DNA of 25,740 bases from Desulfobacterales bacterium (GCA_012974475.1 JAAXQD010000137.1:1-25740); one strand, 5' to 3'; positions 16,359 to 25,572 are shown, counted from the stretch's first letter. Notes: generated by a model from the sequence alone, not told the origin. Translations and numbers: made by a program.

Positions 16359-17417
16359 ATGGTAAAAACAATCATTAAAGGAACCGGTCGTTATGTTCCG
16401 GAACGTGTCGTCACCAACGATGATCTTTCCCAATGGATGGACACATCCGATGAATGGATACGCCAGCGTACGGGGATCGAGCAACGGCACTGGGTCCCTG
16501 AAAATGGCGGGGTGGGATCTTCTGATCTCGGACTTGAAGCTTCGAAGATTGCCTTGAATCGGGCAGGGTGGTCACCTGAAGATATTGAACTCATTATTTT
16601 CGCGACACTGAGTCCGGATATCTATTTTCCGGGTTCAGGATGTATGTTGCAGCATAAACTCGGACTTGAAAAGACACCTGCGCTGGATATCCGTCAGCAG
16701 TGCACGGGCTTTATATACGGTCTTACGACTGCGGACGCTTTTATTCGAAGCGGACATGCAAATCGGATTCTTTTTGTCGGCGCTGAAGTCCACAGTACGG
16801 CACTCGATATCTCCACCCGGGGACGCCATATTTCGGTAATTTTCGGGGACGGCGCCGGCGCTGTATGTCTTGAGGGGGTTGAAACCGATGAACCGGTGGG
16901 CGTTTTGGGGGCCACGCTTCACGCCCAGGGAGAACTTGCAAATATTCTCATGATGGAATTGCCATCTCATAAAATGAGCCCATTCTTAAGCAAAGAAATG
17001 ATGAAAGATGCCCGGCATTACCCGGTTATGGACGGAAGTCTGGTATTTAAAACTGCGGTGAAAAGACTTCCACGGGTCACCAAAGAAGTTTTGAAAAAGG
17101 CCGATCTTTCTCTGGATGACATCGACCTTTTTATTCCACATCAGGCCAATCTTCGCATCAACGAAGCATTTGCAAAAGCACTGAATGTGTCTCCGGAAAA
17201 GGTATTCAACAACATCCAGCATTATGGCAATACAACCGCGGCAAGCATTCCCATGGCACTGGATGAAGCCATTGAAACAGGCCGCATCGAAAATGGAAGC
17301 ACCGTCGTTTTTCTGGCCCTGGGTGCCGGATTGACGTGGGGAGCTGTGATTTACAGGTTTGCGGACGAATTGTCTGATCGATCCTCAGCTAATATCAAAA
17401 ACAGGTCGTCCCGTTAG
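16359..17417 (+). CDS. Beta-ketoacyl-ACP synthase III (FabH-like)
   Basis: This 352-aa thiolase-fold enzyme would condense an acyl-CoA with malonyl-ACP, the first step of fatty acid synthesis, or a related reaction. The catalytic triad is complete: Cys115 in RQQCTGF, His261 in PHQANLR and Asn291 in YGNTTAAS. The His-Asn spacing equals that of E. coli FabH (244/274), but the Cys-His interval is about 14 residues longer. The start ATG at 16359 follows AAGAGGTG; a longer reading from 16323 would run into recD. It sits 17 bp after recD and is probably co-transcribed, with no obvious functional link. A specialised KASIII rather than the housekeeping FabH is possible because no other fab gene is adjacent, so no symbol is given. 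Confidence 0.88.
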   Translation: MVKTIIKGTGRYVPERVVTNDDLSQWMDTSDEWIRQRTGIEQRHWVPENGGVGSSDLGLEASKIALNRAGWSPEDIELIIFATLSPDIYFPGSGCMLQHKLGLEKTPALDIRQQCTGFIYGLTTADAFIRSGHANRILFVGAEVHSTALDISTRGRHISVIFGDGAGAVCLEGVETDEPVGVLGATLHAQGELANILMMELPSHKMSPFLSKEMMKDARHYPVMDGSLVFKTAVKRLPRVTKEVLKKADLSLDDIDLFIPHQANLRINEAFAKALNVSPEKVFNNIQHYGNTTAASIPMALDEAIETGRIENGSTVVFLALGAGLTWGAVIYRFADELSDRSSANIKNRSSR

Positions 17418-17470
17418 CATCTGGAACGAAGAAGACCTATTACTGAGCGATTGACGCTGTGATAATCGAC

Positions 17471-17497
17471 CTATGGGTGACCCGGCAACCGTCATAG
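17471..17497. terminator. Weak hairpin between convergent genes
   Basis: CTATG (17471-17475) and CATAG (17493-17497) pair around an inner GGT/ACC stem, between the fabH-like stop (17417) and the DUF748 stop (17514). There is no T-tract. It could help end either transcript, but support is weak. Confidence 0.25.
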
Positions 17498-17513
17498 AGA
17501 AACTCGGGTCGAA

Positions 17514-20500
17514 CTATGCCGCGGGCTTGAGGGCGTCCAATGTGAGCTTGGTGTTGACGGTCGCCGTCGAGGCCTTCTCCACCGGACCCGGACTTCCGGC
17601 GCTCACCCGTGCGGCGTCCAGGCCGCCGGTCGTCTTGAGCGCCTGTATGATCGCTTCCCCCCGCCGTTGAGCGAGATCCTGGAGGTCGTTGTCGGCGAGC
17701 GGCTCGTGCTTCACCAATTCCTCGAACATGGCCTCATAAAAGGCGGAATCGGAACTTGCCCAACCGACAAACGCCATGGCGAAATTCGCCTGTTTGGCCT
17801 TCTTGCCAGTCGTTTTTTCATACTGCGTCTTGAAATCTGCGATTGCAGTGTCGCCACTGCGCATTTCCAATAGCTTTCCCAGAGCTCTTTGCGTCTTTGC
17901 GCTGTCGAATGCAATCAGTCCCGGCTTTTCGTCGGGAGCGAGTTTCACGCCCATCTGTTCAGCAAGAGCACGCCGTGCACCCTCGGTACGCAACGCTTCA
18001 GCATCCACGTTAGGGTCGAAACGGCCTTCTACTACCAGCCTCAGTTGGGGTCGTTTTTTGAGAGCTTCCGAAACCTCTTTTAGTTTTTCCTGCTCTGGGG
18101 GCAGCAAGCGGGCGCTGCCGGGATCGAAAGCGATGGCGTCCATCTGTTCGCTCTTGTCGCCAAAAAGACCACCCAGCGCTCGGAACGGTGCAGTCACGGC
18201 TTTGGTGATCAGTTTGACCAACGCCTGCCAAATCACATGCCCGTATTTGAATTCCGGATGGTCCACGTTGCCACGCACCGGCACCGCCACATCGATCTTA
18301 CCCTCAGTGTCAGTAAGGAGTGCGATAGCCAAATCTAGCGGCAGATTAATCGCGTTTGGTGCCTCAACCCGCTCGCCGAGGGTGAACTGTTCTAACACCA
18401 CTTTATTGTCTCCGAGAAGTTCGCTGTCTTGGATTTTATATTCCAGGTTGAGGTTGAGTGTGCCGGATGCAATTTTTCGCCCGGCAAACGTGGCGCTATA
18501 AGGACTGAGGGGCTTCATATCAACATTCTGGAATGAGACGGTGAGATCAGTGAACGTTTTGGGTGCAAACGGACTTATCCCACCTTCCACCGTGGTGAGT
18601 CCGTATTCGTCAACCTTGCCCTCGAGTTTAATCATGGTTCGGCTCGCCGGGTCGGAAGATATGCCTGTAGCACCTCCGCTTAGGTCCGTCACATGGGCAG
18701 CAAAAGGCAACACCAGAGTGAGGTCAGCGAAATCAACAACACCTTTCTCCACGCGAATCCGCTCGACACTCACCGGAAAAATTGGCCGATCTTTACTCGG
18801 TGCGACAGCAGGAGGTTCCTCCTGAGGTGCAGCAGTCTCGTCGCTAAGCGCATCTGAGTTCTTAAGCACCTTGGCCAGATTTATACTACGGTCTTTGAAA
18901 ATCACAACCTTGGCGCCAGGTTCCAGGAATCTCACCTCTTCGATGTGCAACTCATCAGGTGACAGGCCAAACTTTAGACCATTGGCAGACATCTTTTTCC
19001 ATTCGAGGAATCGTTCACCGGTACCTTCTTCGTTTACCATAAGTTTGTTCACGTTTACTGAGCCGTGGGCGCGCAATCGGGGACCGGATTTGGTAGAACG
19101 GTACTTCACCCGGACCGACGTGGAGATGTTGCCAGACTCAAGCGCAAGCGACGTGAACTTGGATAGGGCCGGGCGTAGCGGTTTAAGGTTTATCCCCGTT
19201 ATTTTCGCTTGTGCATCGGCACGATCGCCGACCTGGCTGACCTGACCACTGACACTTACACTTCCGCCCTGGGCCACCGTCAGATCTGTTTTAAAGTCGA
19301 TGGGCGTTTTATCATCGTTGGTAAGATTTTTGAGTGACGCCCGAATATCTTTTAGGCCATAAACAATGGCCGGGACAACGGTATTGTCCTGCAGATCCAC
19401 CTGGAAGCCGTTCATTTCAAGCGCATCAAGGCTAAACGACCAGGGCTTGCCCTCGGCCCTTGCCATTAGACCGGCTTCGGCGATATCGCGTTTCAACCTG
19501 CCTTTATCCCCGGGATTAAACATCTCAAATAGACGGATACGCCCGTCTTTACCGCGCACCACGTCGGTTCCACCGCCGGTAGTCCCAATCCGGGTGATCG
19601 TTATCTCACGAGTGCCAATATCGATGCGGCCGTCATTCAGCGTAAACGTGTCTAATGATAGAAAAGGGGTGTCGTCACCGGCTTCTGAAATTGAGACACG
19701 ATTCAACGCCACCTCCAGATTGTCCACAATGGCTTTTAGCGGGCCGGTGCCAGCTTCTGCCGACGCGTTCAACAAAACATTAAGGCCGCCGACAGCAAGC
19801 GCCAATGGGTTGGCGCGGCTGTGGTCTGAATAATCCACCGCAACGTTTTCAACTTTCACCTCTCCTGCCTTCAGTCGCCATGGCTGACTCTCGGGTGTTG
19901 AAGCGCCAGGGATCGGTGCAGTTACGTCTGTGGACTTCCGTTGCGCAACGAGCTTCTGCCAGTCGAACAACCCCTTTTCATCCACCGATGCCGAAACTTT
20001 ACCGTCACGCACGACGATGTTCGGAACCATGAGTTCCCGGGCTTGAAGGTCGAAACGCATGCCGTCGGCTTCAATTGCCTCCAGAGCAAGCAAGGGTGTG
20101 TTCTTGCCCTTTTCTGTGAGCAAAAGTCCCTTTAGTGCGAATTTCGCGTCCTGCAATACCAAAAGGGCGATGCGTTTTTGATAATCGAAACGATAGCGGG
20201 TGTTGAAGTCCATATCTCCAGCCGGCTCGGCAAGGTTTACTTCGTCCTGAGCGAACTTCCATGCTGTGGCCAGCTTGAAGCCTTCCATGCTTAATTTACC
20301 TTCGGAAAAGATCGGGTGTAAAGATACTTCGCCCTGCCAGCCAACGGTCCCGCCGCCAGGAAGGTCGGCCTTGACGGTGTAGGGACCTTTGCGTTCCGGG
20401 AGTGTAGATATCTCTTTGAATTCGAGGTTGAGGGGCGAGAATGTTTCTATTGCATGAGTGGTATCTGAACGATCGCTGAAAGTGAAGCTGCCGTCAACGA

Positions 20501-20984
20501 TCTCAGCGTGTTGCACCAGGAATCGTGGCGGACGATGGCCGGTGGGCGGTGGATCTTCCGATTTGGGGAGGCTGTCAGCAAGATCTGCGAAATTAAGACG
20601 GCCGTTGTGCTGGATTTCAACATGTAATGACGGTCGTTCTATACGAATATCGGCAAATGTCCACGCCCAGCGAAATAGACTTGAGAGCTCAAAGTCGACA
20701 AACATCCGGCCGAAGCCAATAATTGGGCGATCATCCGCTTCTTGGAGTACAAAGTCCTTGGCCTCAAGGGTAAAAAGAAACGGGTTGACGCGGACCTCAA
20801 CAATCGAGGCTTTGCGCTTGAGCTTTTCTGCGGTGTAATTGCTCACATAGCGCTTTAATATCCAGGGAGTAAACAAAAAGCCAAGCAGGGCATACATCGT
20901 CACTGCCACGACAGCTGTCAACAGCCAGCGGTTTAATAGCAACCGCCGCCACCGTTTAGGGGGCATGTTGGGGTCACTTGTCAT
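17514..20984 (-). CDS. DUF748 (AsmA-like) membrane-anchored periplasmic protein
   Basis: This 1156-aa protein has a basic N-terminus, one membrane anchor at about residues 20-42 and a long repetitive beta-rich periplasmic body of the DUF748 / AsmA-like type. Segments such as FVDFELSSLFRWAWTFADIRIERPSLHVE (in part) are typical of this clan. The C-terminal part from about residue 953 resembles OmpA-like domains (IAFDPGSARLLPP, later RRGEAIIQAL). AsmA-clan proteins are linked to envelope assembly and phospholipid transport across the periplasm; the exact role of DUF748 proteins is not established. The start overlaps the end of pgi by 11 bp and has GGAG 10 nt upstream. The gene is visibly GC-richer than its neighbours, suggesting separate ancestry. 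Confidence 0.88.
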   Translation of the reverse strand: MTSDPNMPPKRWRRLLLNRWLLTAVVAVTMYALLGFLFTPWILKRYVSNYTAEKLKRKASIVEVRVNPFLFTLEAKDFVLQEADDRPIIGFGRMFVDFELSSLFRWAWTFADIRIERPSLHVEIQHNGRLNFADLADSLPKSEDPPPTGHRPPRFLVQHAEIVDGSFTFSDRSDTTHAIETFSPLNLEFKEISTLPERKGPYTVKADLPGGGTVGWQGEVSLHPIFSEGKLSMEGFKLATAWKFAQDEVNLAEPAGDMDFNTRYRFDYQKRIALLVLQDAKFALKGLLLTEKGKNTPLLALEAIEADGMRFDLQARELMVPNIVVRDGKVSASVDEKGLFDWQKLVAQRKSTDVTAPIPGASTPESQPWRLKAGEVKVENVAVDYSDHSRANPLALAVGGLNVLLNASAEAGTGPLKAIVDNLEVALNRVSISEAGDDTPFLSLDTFTLNDGRIDIGTREITITRIGTTGGGTDVVRGKDGRIRLFEMFNPGDKGRLKRDIAEAGLMARAEGKPWSFSLDALEMNGFQVDLQDNTVVPAIVYGLKDIRASLKNLTNDDKTPIDFKTDLTVAQGGSVSVSGQVSQVGDRADAQAKITGINLKPLRPALSKFTSLALESGNISTSVRVKYRSTKSGPRLRAHGSVNVNKLMVNEEGTGERFLEWKKMSANGLKFGLSPDELHIEEVRFLEPGAKVVIFKDRSINLAKVLKNSDALSDETAAPQEEPPAVAPSKDRPIFPVSVERIRVEKGVVDFADLTLVLPFAAHVTDLSGGATGISSDPASRTMIKLEGKVDEYGLTTVEGGISPFAPKTFTDLTVSFQNVDMKPLSPYSATFAGRKIASGTLNLNLEYKIQDSELLGDNKVVLEQFTLGERVEAPNAINLPLDLAIALLTDTEGKIDVAVPVRGNVDHPEFKYGHVIWQALVKLITKAVTAPFRALGGLFGDKSEQMDAIAFDPGSARLLPPEQEKLKEVSEALKKRPQLRLVVEGRFDPNVDAEALRTEGARRALAEQMGVKLAPDEKPGLIAFDSAKTQRALGKLLEMRSGDTAIADFKTQYEKTTGKKAKQANFAMAFVGWASSDSAFYEAMFEELVKHEPLADNDLQDLAQRRGEAIIQALKTTGGLDAARVSAGSPGPVEKASTATVNTKLTLDALKPAA

Positions 20985-22593
20985 AGAACAGGGTCTCCAA
21001 ATAGAATCTGGTTATGGGGTCTGTATCATCAAAGGTGTGCTTCTGGTCTCGATTTTTTGTGGCCATCTGTTTTCGTATATCTTTAGCAAGGGTTTTACCC
21101 AACTCCACGCCGAACTGATCAAAGGGATTAATGCCCCAGATAAAAGCTTCATAAACCGTTTTGGCTTCGTAAAAGGCAAGAAGACGGCCGATATTTTCAG
21201 GTGAAAGTTCCTTTAAAAGAATTGTTGATGAGGGTCTGTTCCCGGAAAAAGATTTAGCAGGATTCGAATCCTCCTTTCCTGTAGCAAGGGCAGCCGGTTG
21301 TGCGATGAGATTCGCCCATAGCTCCTGATGATTGGTGACCCCTTTTGATCGATTTTGATACTGATTATAATGGGGATGGATGACACCGATAAAGTCGATG
21401 GGGAAGGGTCTTCCCTGATGCGCCAGCTGAAAGAATGAATGCTGGGCATTGGTTCCGGGTTCTCCAAAAACAATGGTGCCAGTGGCATCATCCAGCCGGT
21501 AGCCGTCTTTTGTGACCGATTTGCCGTTACTCTCCATGTTCAGTTGCTGGATGTGCGGAGCCAGCTTGGAAAGCGGCGAGGCATAGGGAATGATGGCCTG
21601 GGCCGGATATCCCAAAAAATTATTGTTCCACACTGAAATAAGCGCAGCAACAAGGGGAATATTTTCTCTTTCCGGTGCATTCTGGGAATGCAGATCCATC
21701 GCTTCAGCACCTTTCAAAAACAGCTCAAACCGGTCATACCCAAGATAAAGGCTCAGTGGGACCCCGCCGACTGCTGAGGTAACACTGTACCTTCCGCCGA
21801 TGAAATCGAACATATGAAAGGAAGCAAGCACCGGATTTTTTGGATCGTCTCCGGGAGATCCCTTGCTGGTAACCGTTAGAAAATGTTTGGCAGGATCGAG
21901 GCCTTTCTCTTTAATAAAAGTTCGGACCTGATGAACATTGGCTATGGTTTCAGCAGTGGTATAACTTTTTGAGATAACGACCCAAAGGGTTGTTTCAACA
22001 TCGATGCTGGCGGCAATCTTACCGAAATTATGGATATCCACGTTCGAGAGAAACACAATCTCAATTTTTTTATCCGCCAGAAAATTAAGTGCATTGGCAA
22101 CAAATTCCGTGCCCAGATAGGATCCGCCGATCCCGATAACGACCACCTGCCTGAAGGGTTTACCCGTGGATCCGGTGATATTTTCGTTATGAATTTGAGA
22201 AACAAATTGTCTGATTTCATTTCGAACGTTGCGTATTTCAGGCATCACGTCTTTTCCATCGACAACAACAGGATGACCTGAAAAATTCCTTGCCGCTGTG
22301 TGAAGGGCCGGCCGGTTTTCCGTTGCATTTATTTTTTTTCCATGGACCATGGCTGAAAACTGCTCTCTTAGACGGCGGTCTTCAGCCAGTTCAAATAAAA
22401 GATCCATGGTCTTTTCATCCAGTCTCTGTCGTGAAAAGTCATAGAAAATACCGGCAGCTTTTAAGGAAAAATTTGAAAGTCGGTCATGACTTTCAACAAG
22501 ATATTTCAAATGGTTTTCAGGGCGATTCATGACCTCAGCGTGTCGGATCAGCGCTTTCCAAACTGGACTTTTACCGTGTTTAAAGTTGGTCAT
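20974..22593 (-). CDS. pgi: Glucose-6-phosphate isomerase
   Basis: This cytosolic enzyme of 539 aa interconverts glucose 6-phosphate and fructose 6-phosphate (glycolysis/gluconeogenesis). Both PGI signatures are visible: FIGGRYSVTSAVGG, and GEPGTNAQHSFFQL with the catalytic His. VIGIGGSYLGTEF binds the phosphate, and the C-terminal GINPFDQFGVELGK holds the catalytic Lys. The ATG at 22593 is preceded by GGGAG with 6-nt spacing and gives a length close to E. coli Pgi (549 aa). The frame stays open 29 codons further upstream, but that stretch lacks family character. The stop codon lies inside the start of the DUF748 gene, implying co-transcription. Confidence 0.96.
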   Translation of the reverse strand: MTNFKHGKSPVWKALIRHAEVMNRPENHLKYLVESHDRLSNFSLKAAGIFYDFSRQRLDEKTMDLLFELAEDRRLREQFSAMVHGKKINATENRPALHTAARNFSGHPVVVDGKDVMPEIRNVRNEIRQFVSQIHNENITGSTGKPFRQVVVIGIGGSYLGTEFVANALNFLADKKIEIVFLSNVDIHNFGKIAASIDVETTLWVVISKSYTTAETIANVHQVRTFIKEKGLDPAKHFLTVTSKGSPGDDPKNPVLASFHMFDFIGGRYSVTSAVGGVPLSLYLGYDRFELFLKGAEAMDLHSQNAPERENIPLVAALISVWNNNFLGYPAQAIIPYASPLSKLAPHIQQLNMESNGKSVTKDGYRLDDATGTIVFGEPGTNAQHSFFQLAHQGRPFPIDFIGVIHPHYNQYQNRSKGVTNHQELWANLIAQPAALATGKEDSNPAKSFSGNRPSSTILLKELSPENIGRLLAFYEAKTVYEAFIWGINPFDQFGVELGKTLAKDIRKQMATKNRDQKHTFDDTDPITRFYLETLFYDK

Positions 22594-22751
22594 ACCGGCT
22601 CCCTTCCGTTCAACAGACATCCCGTTAATGACCGAATAATAATGGACTAAGTATATGTATTCGTAAATACGGTCACACATTTAAAATTTGGTTTATTCAT
22701 TCAAACTTCAAACTTTTGGACCTCAGCTTATACGGGATAGTGTCCAGATAA

Positions 22752-22769
22752 AAATACGTCATCGTATTT
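22752..22769 (-). terminator. Weak terminator downstream of the Cys-rich gene
   Basis: AAATACG (22752-22758) and CGTATTT (22763-22769) form a perfect 7-bp stem with a 4-nt loop. On the minus strand the stem ends in a run of five Ts, about 30 nt past the stop at 22801. The stem is AT-rich, so efficiency is doubtful. Confidence 0.4.
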
Positions 22770-22800
22770 ATGAATTAGAGCACTAAGTTAATACAAGAAA

Positions 22801-23034
22801 TCAACTTCGCTTCGAGCACGACACCGCTTCTAATAAAACGGTGTGTATTTTGTCGAGCATGTTGCATTCATCGATGCACTCGGGGATGTCTTTTTTTCTT
22901 ACACAGTTTTTACAAGGGCTTTTTGTAAGATAACCGATTTCAAAATCGAACCTGTATTTAAAATTTTTTGGGAGCGAATGCTTCTTGAATTGTGGAATCA
23001 TGGTTTTAAAATAACATAACGATGCCATCATCAC
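22801..23034 (-). CDS. Small Cys-rich hypothetical protein
   Basis: This protein is up to 77 aa long and I do not recognise it. The C-terminal half has a Cys pattern CxxC-x8-CxxxC (PCKNC ... ECIDEC) that could bind zinc or an Fe-S cluster. The N-terminal part is basic and aromatic (FKYRFDFEIGY). The frame opens with GTG at 23034, ATG codons at 23031 and 23028, and another ATG at 23001; none has a clear Shine-Dalgarno, so the start is uncertain. It begins 16 bp after the acyl-CoA synthetase stop, on the same strand, and is probably the last gene of that operon. Confidence 0.65.
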   Translation of the reverse strand: MMMASLCYFKTMIPQFKKHSLPKNFKYRFDFEIGYLTKSPCKNCVRKKDIPECIDECNMLDKIHTVLLEAVSCSKRS

Positions 23035-23050
23035 AAGGAAAATTCATCGG

Positions 23051-25240
23051 TTAACTTTGCTGGGTTTTCATTAAAAAGCGTTGATATTCATACATCCTGG
23101 CGATTGCTTTCACCGCTCGTTCCGGTGTCTCGAAAAATACGCCTTTATATTGACTGCCCTTGACCCGATAGACGGTATTGTCTTTTTCATCGGTCAACAG
23201 GCTGACACCGATGATCGGCTTTTGGTATTTTTCCATCAGCATTACAATATGTTCGATATACTTCGTCTCGAACTCAGCGTGGGCTCTGTTCATGGATTCA
23301 ATAAATTCAGGGGAATACGCGGGGTCTGCCTGAAGCACCGAATCACCCAGATTTTTCAGCATGATTCTTCGGCCTAAAATACCCAGGTTGATTAGCGCGT
23401 CACAGCCATCCCATTTTACAAGTTCTTCCACTGCAATCATCGGGAGACGGTTGTCATTCTCACCCACAAGGTCTACGGGGTTCGACTTGCTCCAGTATGA
23501 AGGAAGCAATTTGTCGAGCCTGTCCACGATTTCAGAAGACAATTCCGGAACTTCCAACCCGTATTCCGAGCAGAGGTCTGCTGTAACAACACCCCAGCCG
23601 CCACCCAGCGTCATGATGGCCGTGCGATTTCCCCTGGGCAACGGGAGGGATGAAAATGAAGCGGCCAGGTCGAGGAGATCCATCGACTGGTCGACTTTCA
23701 CGATGCCGGTTTGGCGGCATATGGCATCGAAAACCTTTGCGTCTGAAGCCATCGCGCCCGTGTGACTTGCTGCAGCTCTATACCCTGCCTTGCTCTGACC
23801 GCCTTTTAAAAGAACAATCGGCTTCTTTTTCCCTAATTTGCGGGCGCTCTCAAAGAAACGACGACCGTTTTTGACACTTTCTATATACAGCATCACGGTA
23901 CGGGTCGGTGGGTCGACTTCAAAGGCATCCATGTAATCCTCGATGGTAATCATCGACTCGTTCCCGGAACCGCAAAAACCCCGAATCCCAATACCCTGTT
24001 TTTCGGCAAAGGCCAGCAATTGCATTCCCATATTTCCAGATTGAGCCACGATGGCAGTAGAACCCGGTCTCGGCCGGACGTTACTGCCGGTGCAGAATAG
24101 ATTGATATGGGGGTTGCAAATTCCCATGGTATTGGGACCCAGCACCAGTATTCCTGCTTGTCTCGCGTGTTTTACAAGGCGCTCTTCTAATTTCTTTCCA
24201 GTTGTACCGGTTTCTCCGAACCCTGATGTTATCAGAAGCATATTCCGGATACCTTTTTCTTTAAACTGGGGAATCAGATCCATAACCTTTGATGCCGGTA
24301 CCGTAACCACTGCCAAGTCTACATCTCCGGGAATTTCGGCAACCGATGGATAGACCTGTCGTCCTGCGATTATACCGCCTCTTGGGTTTACAGGATATAT
24401 TTCTCCTTTAAATCCGCCGCTTATGGTCGAAGTTAGGAGTATATGACCCCACTTGCCTATTTTGCCGGAGGCGCCCACAAAAGCGATGGGTTTTGGATAA
24501 AAAAAATATCCCAACGCAGCGGGATCAATGGGTGGCAAGTATTCCTTGTTTCTCGACGCTTTATTCATGACGATTAGGGAATCAAGAGCCAATGCGTCGC
24601 CCGTAGGTGTTATCAGCAGCGGGTTGATATCAATTTCAGCAATGTCAGGATGCTCCATTCCGATCCGGGAAAGACCCAGCAATGTTTTGATCAGTTGGCT
24701 CCGATCTGCTGCCTTTTCACCCCTGAAATTTCCAAGAAGCGATTTTGCTTTAATTTCATCGAGCATCTCGGCAGCATCGGTTTCGGTTAATGGTGCAAGC
24801 CGGAGTGAAATATCAGAAAGGACTTCGGTAAAAATACCGCCCAGTCCAAACATTACCACAGGACCAAAATGCTCATCCTGAAAGAGGCCTAAAACAAACT
24901 CTCTTTTGCCCTGAACCTGGGGCTGAACCAAAAGGCCTTCAAGTTCATGACCTGCTTCAGCAGTGATGGATCGGGCGGCCTTGATAACCGCTTGAGGATC
25001 CGTGAGATTCAGATGAACCAAATTTCGTTCGGTTTTATGAAGCAGGGTAGACCCAAGTCCTTTGAGAACCACCGGGTATCCGATTTCATCGGCGGCATCC
25101 ACGGCGTCATTTTGGTTTAAAACAATCATTTCATTGACAACAGGAATGCCATATTCCTTGAGGAGCTGTTTTGATTCATATTCGTTAAGGGGGATTTTCT
25201 CTTTATTCTTTATTTGCTCCGATAAAACACGGTTGTTCAT
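23051..25240 (-). CDS. ADP-forming acyl-CoA synthetase (ATP-grasp/CoA-binding fusion)
   Basis: This 729-aa cytosolic enzyme of the NDP-forming acyl-CoA synthetase family is related to succinyl-CoA synthetase. It interconverts an acyl-CoA plus ADP and phosphate with the free acid plus ATP. An ATP-grasp (beta-like) domain occupies about residues 15-225 (GYPVVLKGLG, EIDINPLL). A CoA-binding Rossmann domain starts near 240 (IAFVGASGKIGKWG). The ligase domain carries the phospho-His at 493 in SHTGA, followed by GGWGVV and KSNPVDL. The beta-then-alpha order is the reverse of the commoner alpha-beta fusions such as Pat/YfiQ. The ATG at 25240 has TTGGAG 9 nt upstream; an in-frame TTG at 25255 overlaps that SD and is less likely. 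Acyl substrate unknown; acetate, aryl or branched acids are possible. Confidence 0.9.
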   Translation of the reverse strand: MNNRVLSEQIKNKEKIPLNEYESKQLLKEYGIPVVNEMIVLNQNDAVDAADEIGYPVVLKGLGSTLLHKTERNLVHLNLTDPQAVIKAARSITAEAGHELEGLLVQPQVQGKREFVLGLFQDEHFGPVVMFGLGGIFTEVLSDISLRLAPLTETDAAEMLDEIKAKSLLGNFRGEKAADRSQLIKTLLGLSRIGMEHPDIAEIDINPLLITPTGDALALDSLIVMNKASRNKEYLPPIDPAALGYFFYPKPIAFVGASGKIGKWGHILLTSTISGGFKGEIYPVNPRGGIIAGRQVYPSVAEIPGDVDLAVVTVPASKVMDLIPQFKEKGIRNMLLITSGFGETGTTGKKLEERLVKHARQAGILVLGPNTMGICNPHINLFCTGSNVRPRPGSTAIVAQSGNMGMQLLAFAEKQGIGIRGFCGSGNESMITIEDYMDAFEVDPPTRTVMLYIESVKNGRRFFESARKLGKKKPIVLLKGGQSKAGYRAAASHTGAMASDAKVFDAICRQTGIVKVDQSMDLLDLAASFSSLPLPRGNRTAIMTLGGGWGVVTADLCSEYGLEVPELSSEIVDRLDKLLPSYWSKSNPVDLVGENDNRLPMIAVEELVKWDGCDALINLGILGRRIMLKNLGDSVLQADPAYSPEFIESMNRAHAEFETKYIEHIVMLMEKYQKPIIGVSLLTDEKDNTVYRVKGSQYKGVFFETPERAVKAIARMYEYQRFLMKTQQS

Positions 25241-25301
25241 TTGTTGATACTCCAATCCCGAACAATTTTTGCACAGATGGCCGAATGATTGCGTCTATTT
25301 A

Positions 25302-25499
25302 TCATGTAGAACGGTAGGGCTTGTGTTCTTTTTTCCCTTCAAGGATGTCCCGCACACGATTTCGCTCGGCTTTTAATTTGCGAAGCTGATCTTTGATTTC
25401 TTCATGTTTCTCAAAAGGTGCGTTCTGAAGTTGTTTCTCAACTTTTTCAACCTCTTGAAGAAGCCGGTAAAGCTCTTGTGCAATCATTCGAATCGGCAT
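25302..25499 (-). CDS. Small coiled-coil hypothetical protein
   Basis: This 65-aa charged protein is almost entirely helical. Residues about 8-55 form a probable helical hairpin or coiled coil (LYRLLQEVEKVEKQLQ, then IKDQLRKLKAERNRVRDIL) with Leu/Val at heptad positions. The tail is basic. There is no membrane segment. Starts at 25499 or 25487 are both possible, neither with a good Shine-Dalgarno. It is the first gene before the acyl-CoA synthetase (61 bp gap) and may be its operon leader. Function unknown. Confidence 0.65.
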   Translation of the reverse strand: MPIRMIAQELYRLLQEVEKVEKQLQNAPFEKHEEIKDQLRKLKAERNRVRDILEGKKEHKPYRST

Positions 25500-25517
25500 G
25501 GCATGTATGGACCTATG

Positions 25518-25560
25518 TTGAGAGGTTCAAGGTTCACGGTTCCAGGTTGAAGATCACTAT
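25518..25560. repeat. GGTTCA-type short direct repeats
   Basis: Four loosely repeated copies of AGGTTCA/AGGTTGA-like words at 7-9 bp spacing occur just upstream of the 65-aa gene. They are low-complexity and contain no ORF. Confidence 0.55.
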
Positions 25561-25572
25561 TTTGTGAGATAT

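Noticed and set aside
17465..17500. ACCCGGCAACC resembling the conserved core of a SAM-I riboswitch
   Set aside because: Only the short core word matches; the surrounding helices and pseudoknot are missing, and there is no suitable downstream gene (it lies between convergent genes).
17776..18501. 241-codon plus-strand frame opposite the DUF748 gene
   Set aside because: Ser/Arg-rich antisense frame in a GC-rich gene; no protein-like pattern.
22594..22680. Longer Pgi N-terminus beginning at 22680
   Set aside because: The extra 29 codons lack family similarity and a Shine-Dalgarno, whereas the ATG at 22593 has GGGAG at proper spacing.
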